Shown here: positions 60,490-64,000 of the stretch, piece after piece
Position numbering within the stretch: the first letter of the stretch is position 1
How the letters are laid out: the number at the start of each line of letters is the position of its first letter
Position numbers and translations under genes: made by a program
Assembly (NCBI GenBank): GCA_025765615.1
Contig: JAIVFJ010000038.1
Coordinates: forward strand, 1-64,000
Reading direction: 5' to 3'
DNA: 64,000 nucleotides
Source of the DNA: Zopfochytrium polystomum
Taxonomy: Eukaryota > Chytridiomycota > Chytridiomycetes > Chytridiales > Chytridiaceae
The notes under the pieces: model-generated
Seen by the model: the letters and a program-made list of their open reading frames with translations, nothing else
Told to the model about the DNA's origin: nothing
Database searches by the model: none

Positions 60490-61800
60490 TTCTCCATGTC
60501 TCCGCACAGCCCTCCTTGTTCTTCCGACAGGCTTTGGCAGCGTTCGGAGCCACCAATCCGCCAATTTCGGCTCCGGTATTGTGACTGATGAGGAAAAGAG
60601 GGAGGGATGCCAAAGCTGGACTGAACCGACGAGTGAGCCATAGCTCTGCGTCTCCCTCCAATCCAGGAGCCAGGGAGAGTAAGTACGATGTTGTCCGAGA
60701 GAACAGTTCGGCCGTGGCGGACTGACTTCGTCTGTGGATGGAGCGTCGCCCTTCTCTGCAATCGTCTCAACGGTTCCCACGTCCTCCCCTTGGCGTACGA
60801 CCCCGTCTCGAGGCCCATCAACACGATGCATCTCTTCATCTTCCTCGAAAGGAATGAAATCGCTTGATTCGCCGATCAAATCGACCGTCTCTGCAGCCTT
60901 TTGTCTCTTCGCCTCGGCAGGCTCTAATATTTCGTCGTCGGCAGGCTCCATTCGTGTTCGCGCAGCCGAGTGAAGCCAGTTTCTGTCCAACACCTGACCG
61001 ACTTTGTAGTCCATAAAGCTCAAAAACGCCTCCATGTTGTCCGTCGAGACTATCCTGGTGGCGCTCAAACTCGCAAATGTCGGGACGCGAATCGAAAAAG
61101 GCTTTAACACTCTCGCGAGCCAGTTCACGGCATCTCGCGTTCTGTCGCAGCGAGATAGTCGGCCAGATGTGGCGAAGGGCCGTCATCCAAAACGTCCCGG
61201 TCGAAGATCGTGGAGGCCCGGTATCGCTCGACAGAGGTGCGGTGGGCGGGGAGGGGTTGGCCCGCAGCAGCACGGCGATTGTGGCGTTGTTCCGTGATGT
61301 TTTCTCGATTGGTGGCGCAGCATGCAGCAAGGCCCTAGCCCGCTATCCTCGAAGCTCGAGTCGGCCGATCTCCTCTTCCGAGAGCCGGCGAGGGGGGCAG
61401 CACGCGGTTCGAGGGGTTGCGAATTCGTAGGGGGCGGGCTAAAGAGTGGGGAGCCGGTCGCCCTTCGCGCCCTTGCAATCTCCTCAATCTCGCGATCAGC
61501 CCGAATCTCCGTGAATGTCTCCGGCGCCGTCGCCGGCTCCTGTCGCAGCAGCGCTTCAAGAGATCGCGCTGCAGTCGAGCGATCTCTCAACGCAGACGAT
61601 TGTTTTGGCGCTGGAGGTGCTTGTAACCGTGGACCGCCTTCTTCAGGCGCAGCTCGCCGAGGGCAATGGTGAGGGCTGCGCGGTTGAGTATTTCGTTCAC
61701 GTCGAGCTTGAGCTAGGCGAGCTGCGCCGGGGTGATGCTCTCCACGCCGCCCTGGTGCTGAGCGGCAGCCGCTGTGGACTCGGGGTGGAGGCGCCGCCGA
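60490..61800 (-). pseudogene. Decayed tandem copy of the WP-repeat gene
   Basis: Reading on the minus strand: near 61750-61610 it encodes GGVESITPAQLA, a TAG stop, then LKLDVNEILNRAALTIALGE with further coil residues, the coiled coil of the gene at 58275. At 61200-61070 it has TFWMTALRHIWPTISL and FFDSRPDICEFERHQ, matching WP repeat 2. One base later, in another frame, it reads VSTDNMEAFLSFMDYKVGQV (61045-60990) and EAKRQKAAE. The third repeat is lost. The stop codon and two or more frame changes show it is dead. It lies immediately upstream of, and parallel to, the intact gene. Confidence 0.75.
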
Positions 61801-61866
61801 CATTTGCTTGCAGCGGACGGCCGAACTGGACGCGGGAGGTGTGTGTGAACTCACAGCTGCTGAAAT

Positions 61867-61870
61867 AAAA

Positions 61871-61901
<31 letters not shown>
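61867..61901. repeat. Poly-A tract
   Basis: A run of about 35 A between the WP pseudogene and the ankyrin-like gene. Confidence 0.9.
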
Positions 61902-61904
<3 letters not shown>

Positions 61905-62026
61905 CACGGCAGCATTTTTGAGTTTCACTGTCCAAGCCTTTTCCATCATAGCCGACACGCATCCTGCAACGTCGGACCCAATCCTTTCGGCTAGAATATT
62001 GGAACAAGCGTCGAGCTTGGAACGAT

Positions 62027-63235
62027 TCAGCGGTCCTCGCGTCCCGACTCGCCCGCGACCCCACCAAGCAACCCTCTCTCCGCCCACCACCTCCGCGCCT
62101 CTGGCCGGCCCGCAGCCCTCCTCATCATCTCCTGCGCGTCAAACCCGATCGCGGGCAGCGCGCTCCGTCGGCGCCACCACCACTCGAGCACCTCAACGTG
62201 CCCGCCCTCCGTCGCCAACGCCAGCGCCCTCGCCGAGCACCTCAGCTCCAGTCCAGAACACTCCTCCGTCCACCACCGCAGCACGTCCATCCGCGCGTTC
62301 TGGAACGCGCCGTCGAGCGCGCGGTGCGTGTAGCGCATCTCCAGCCCGGAGCGCTCCGCCCACCAGCGCAGGCTGTCGACGCGGCCGTTCTGGCTCGCGG
62401 AGTCGACGGCGAGGGGTGAGTACAGGAACGGCAGGGAGGAGGATGACGACGACCGACCGCACGTCTGGCGCCACCAGTCGAGGATGGCGATGCGGCCGTT
62501 TCCGCTGGCGTAGTCGACGGCGGCGTGCGTGTATCGCAGCGGGAGGCCGCTGTCGACCCACCACTGGAGGACGGCGGGGGTCGTGTGGTGGGTGGACGCG
62601 AGGCGGAGGGCGTCGGGGGAGTAGCGGAGCGGGAGGCCGCTGGCGACCCACCAGTCGAGGACGGCCGTGCGGCCGGTCCAGGTGGCGTGGTCGATGGCGC
62701 GGTCCGAGTAGCGCAGCTCGAGGGGGGCGCGGGACGTTGCTGCGTCTGTGTTTGCGGCGGCGGCCGCCACCGCCCACCAGCGCAGTGAGACGAGGCGCCC
62801 CGAGCGGCTGGCGGCGTCGATGGCGCGGTCGGTGTAGGCGAGTGGCAGGCCGCTGGAGCGCCACCAGTCGAGGACGGCGACGTCGCCGCGCTCGCTTGCG
62901 GCGTCGACGGCGCTGGCGGTGTAGCGCGGGGCGACGCGGGCGACGCGGGAGAGCCAGAGGAGCGCGTCCAGCATGGCGACGCGGCGGTCGCTGTTGAGAG
63001 CGGGATCTCGTGCCGTGCCACCGCCGCCCAGTCCTTCGCCAGCGCTGGCGGCGTCGAACTCGAGATTGTGAGCGGAGCGGTAGGCGGCGGCGCGTCGGAA
63101 GTCCGGCGAGAGGAGGGAGGCTGCGAGGAAGCCGTCCTCAGGGCCGTCCAGGAACGAACATATTGCGGCGACGACGGGCTGAGGGAAGCGGGCGGCGGCC
63201 GTCGGGGACGAAGTGCCGTCGAGATGGTGTGGCAT
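62027..63235 (-). CDS. Ankyrin-like WW-repeat protein with F-box-like start
   Basis: The frame is open from 63328 but begins with GTG; the ATG at 63235 (MPHHLDGTSS) is the probable start, giving 402 residues. An F-box-like segment, RFPQPVVAAICSFLDGPEDG and FLAASLLSPDFRRAA, opens the protein. Eight or nine repeats of about 33-37 residues follow with the core [AV]DxASxxGxxxxLxWWxxSGLPLxYT, for example DYASGNGRIAILDWW and DSASQNGRVDSLRWW. This is the degenerate ankyrin type common in fungi and amoebae. It would be a protein-binding adaptor, possibly in ubiquitin ligation. No catalytic motif is present. Confidence 0.75.
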   Translation of the reverse strand: MPHHLDGTSSPTAAARFPQPVVAAICSFLDGPEDGFLAASLLSPDFRRAAAYRSAHNLEFDAASAGEGLGGGGTARDPALNSDRRVAMLDALLWLSRVARVAPRYTASAVDAASERGDVAVLDWWRSSGLPLAYTDRAIDAASRSGRLVSLRWWAVAAAAANTDAATSRAPLELRYSDRAIDHATWTGRTAVLDWWVASGLPLRYSPDALRLASTHHTTPAVLQWWVDSGLPLRYTHAAVDYASGNGRIAILDWWRQTCGRSSSSSSLPFLYSPLAVDSASQNGRVDSLRWWAERSGLEMRYTHRALDGAFQNARMDVLRWWTEECSGLELRCSARALALATEGGHVEVLEWWWRRRSALPAIGFDAQEMMRRAAGRPEARRWWAERGLLGGVAGESGREDR

Positions 63236-63774
63236 TTGGAGCAGGCGTTGGGATGTGGAGCCAGACACTGAAATACTGTGGTGTTGCGCAGTTACTGACA
63301 TATACATTTTCGTCAAAATCGACCACACACAAGGCTTCCTCCTCTTCGCTCAATCAGATGCTATTATATAGCCTGCCTCGTACCTACATGCAACGAAAAT
63401 ATCAGCCTCCTACGGGTGTCTCATACCCAAATTGCGGGACTCTGTAGTAGGTTGCCACACTTTGAGCAGCGCGGCGTCGGCCCACTTTGGCAATCGCACA
63501 CGCAGGAGAAACAGCAAAACGCGAAAATGGGCGGAACTTCCATTTGAGGATGTCGGCGTCCGCCTTCTTACCGTTGGGGTGTGTATTGTCAGCGCGGCGG
63601 CCGACGCCGCGGGTTTTGGTGAGGGGCGGTGCTGTTCGGAGGCCATCAAGGAGCCGTGGGGGTTCAAGTTCCCACGATTTAGGGGAGTATGACCTTCCCC
63701 ACATGGATGTAGTTGGGTAAACAGCAATTTGTTGCGAAAACAACATTTACGGACACAGTCCCATTCCCGTTTTC
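63236..63774. other. Intergenic stretch, no gene seen
   Basis: Between two minus-strand genes; short frames only. Confidence 0.4.
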
Positions 63775-64000
63775 TCACACGCCCGGCACAATCGCCTCCA
63801 ACTCCCCGCGCCTGCGCTCCCACTCGACCTGCGAGTACGTGAACTGGCCCTTGCCCGCGTACCCCCTCTTGACCATCAGCTCGACCAAGAACTGCACGTA
63901 CAGCAGCAGCCGGCGCGGCGGCTCGGCGTCCGGGGTCGGGTTGACGCGCTTTGCGAGGCGGCGAACGAGGTTGCGGCGGTGCCCTCCCCCGGTACTGCCG
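63775..64000 (-). CDS. Partial gene paralogous to the one at 57058
   Basis: Runs off the right edge; the last 75 codons read HRRNLVRRLAKRVNPTPDAE, PPRRLLLYVQFLVELMVKRG, FTYSQVEWERRRGELEAIV and a stop. This matches the end of the gene at 57058 (ALNLVHRLAKKVL, RRLLLFVQFYVELM, FEQPEWEKRR) over about 65 residues. I do not recognise the family. The start lies outside the window. Confidence 0.6.
   Translation of the reverse strand, partial: GSTGGGHRRNLVRRLAKRVNPTPDAEPPRRLLLYVQFLVELMVKRGYAGKGQFTYSQVEWERRRGELEAIVPGV

Noticed and set aside
61918..62997. Plus-strand Arg/Ser/Pro-rich frame of 359 codons
   Set aside because: Antisense to the ankyrin-like repeats, which are regular and conserved on the minus strand.

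Overview
The window is nuclear DNA of a eukaryote, most likely an early-diverging fungus of the chytrid type; that placement is inference. What supports it: short GT-AG introns of about 70-110 bp, high GC content in genes, long dinucleotide and homopolymer tracts, a chromodomain Ty3 retrotransposon, F-box and ankyrin-like gene families, an S28 peptidase and a sterol-desaturase-family enzyme. No tRNA, rRNA or CRISPR array was seen.

Three layers can be separated. (1) A mosaic of segmental duplications (4.3-25 kb and 40-50 kb) built from two genes: a secretory-pathway kinase-like protein with a basic tail (4372-5913, 17224-18804, 23132-24847, all with the same five-exon structure) and a PQQ-like beta-propeller protein (intact at 14249-16156 and at 40332-42259 on the minus strand; damaged at 21607-22553 and 46899-48858). 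An unidentified terminal-inverted-repeat element sits beside these copies at 13.2, 19.8 and 43.5 kb. (2) Ordinary single genes: a degenerate Rab-like protein (10.5-11.4 kb), an F-box/LRR protein (25.4-27.6 kb), a fatty-acid hydroxylase/sterol desaturase family protein (27.9-28.9 kb), an S28 carboxypeptidase (29.8-31.6 kb), a second F-box protein (53.8-55.2 kb) and an ankyrin-like repeat protein (62.0-63.2 kb). (3) Mobile elements: a PIF/Harbinger pair (8.4-10.4 kb), a LINE remnant (32.3-38.8 kb) split by a young, internally deleted chromovirus-type LTR retrotransposon (32788-35998) with two 368-bp LTRs identical by eye and a 5-bp target duplication, plus LTR and transposon debris.

The most striking unnamed component is a family defined by a repeated domain of about 65-75 residues, opening W-x2-hh-x-x-RWP and closing with a conserved hP-x-x-hx-x-xh segment. 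I call it the WP repeat here. It occurs in four loci: five copies in an acidic, frame-disrupted gene at the left edge, four in the intact gene at 50681-52957, three in the intact gene at 58275-60206 and at least one in a decayed tandem copy at 60.5-61.8 kb. The last three loci share an N-terminal coiled coil; the two intact proteins also carry nuclear-localisation-like motifs, and one has a cluster of SUMO-type sites. I do not recognise the domain.

Several otherwise good genes contain a single one-base frame break, often in a G or C run. This may be true decay or assembly indels, and it limits confidence in individual gene models. Start codons were taken only where an ATG exists. Exon borders were inferred by eye from GT-AG sites, reading phase and comparison between paralogous copies.
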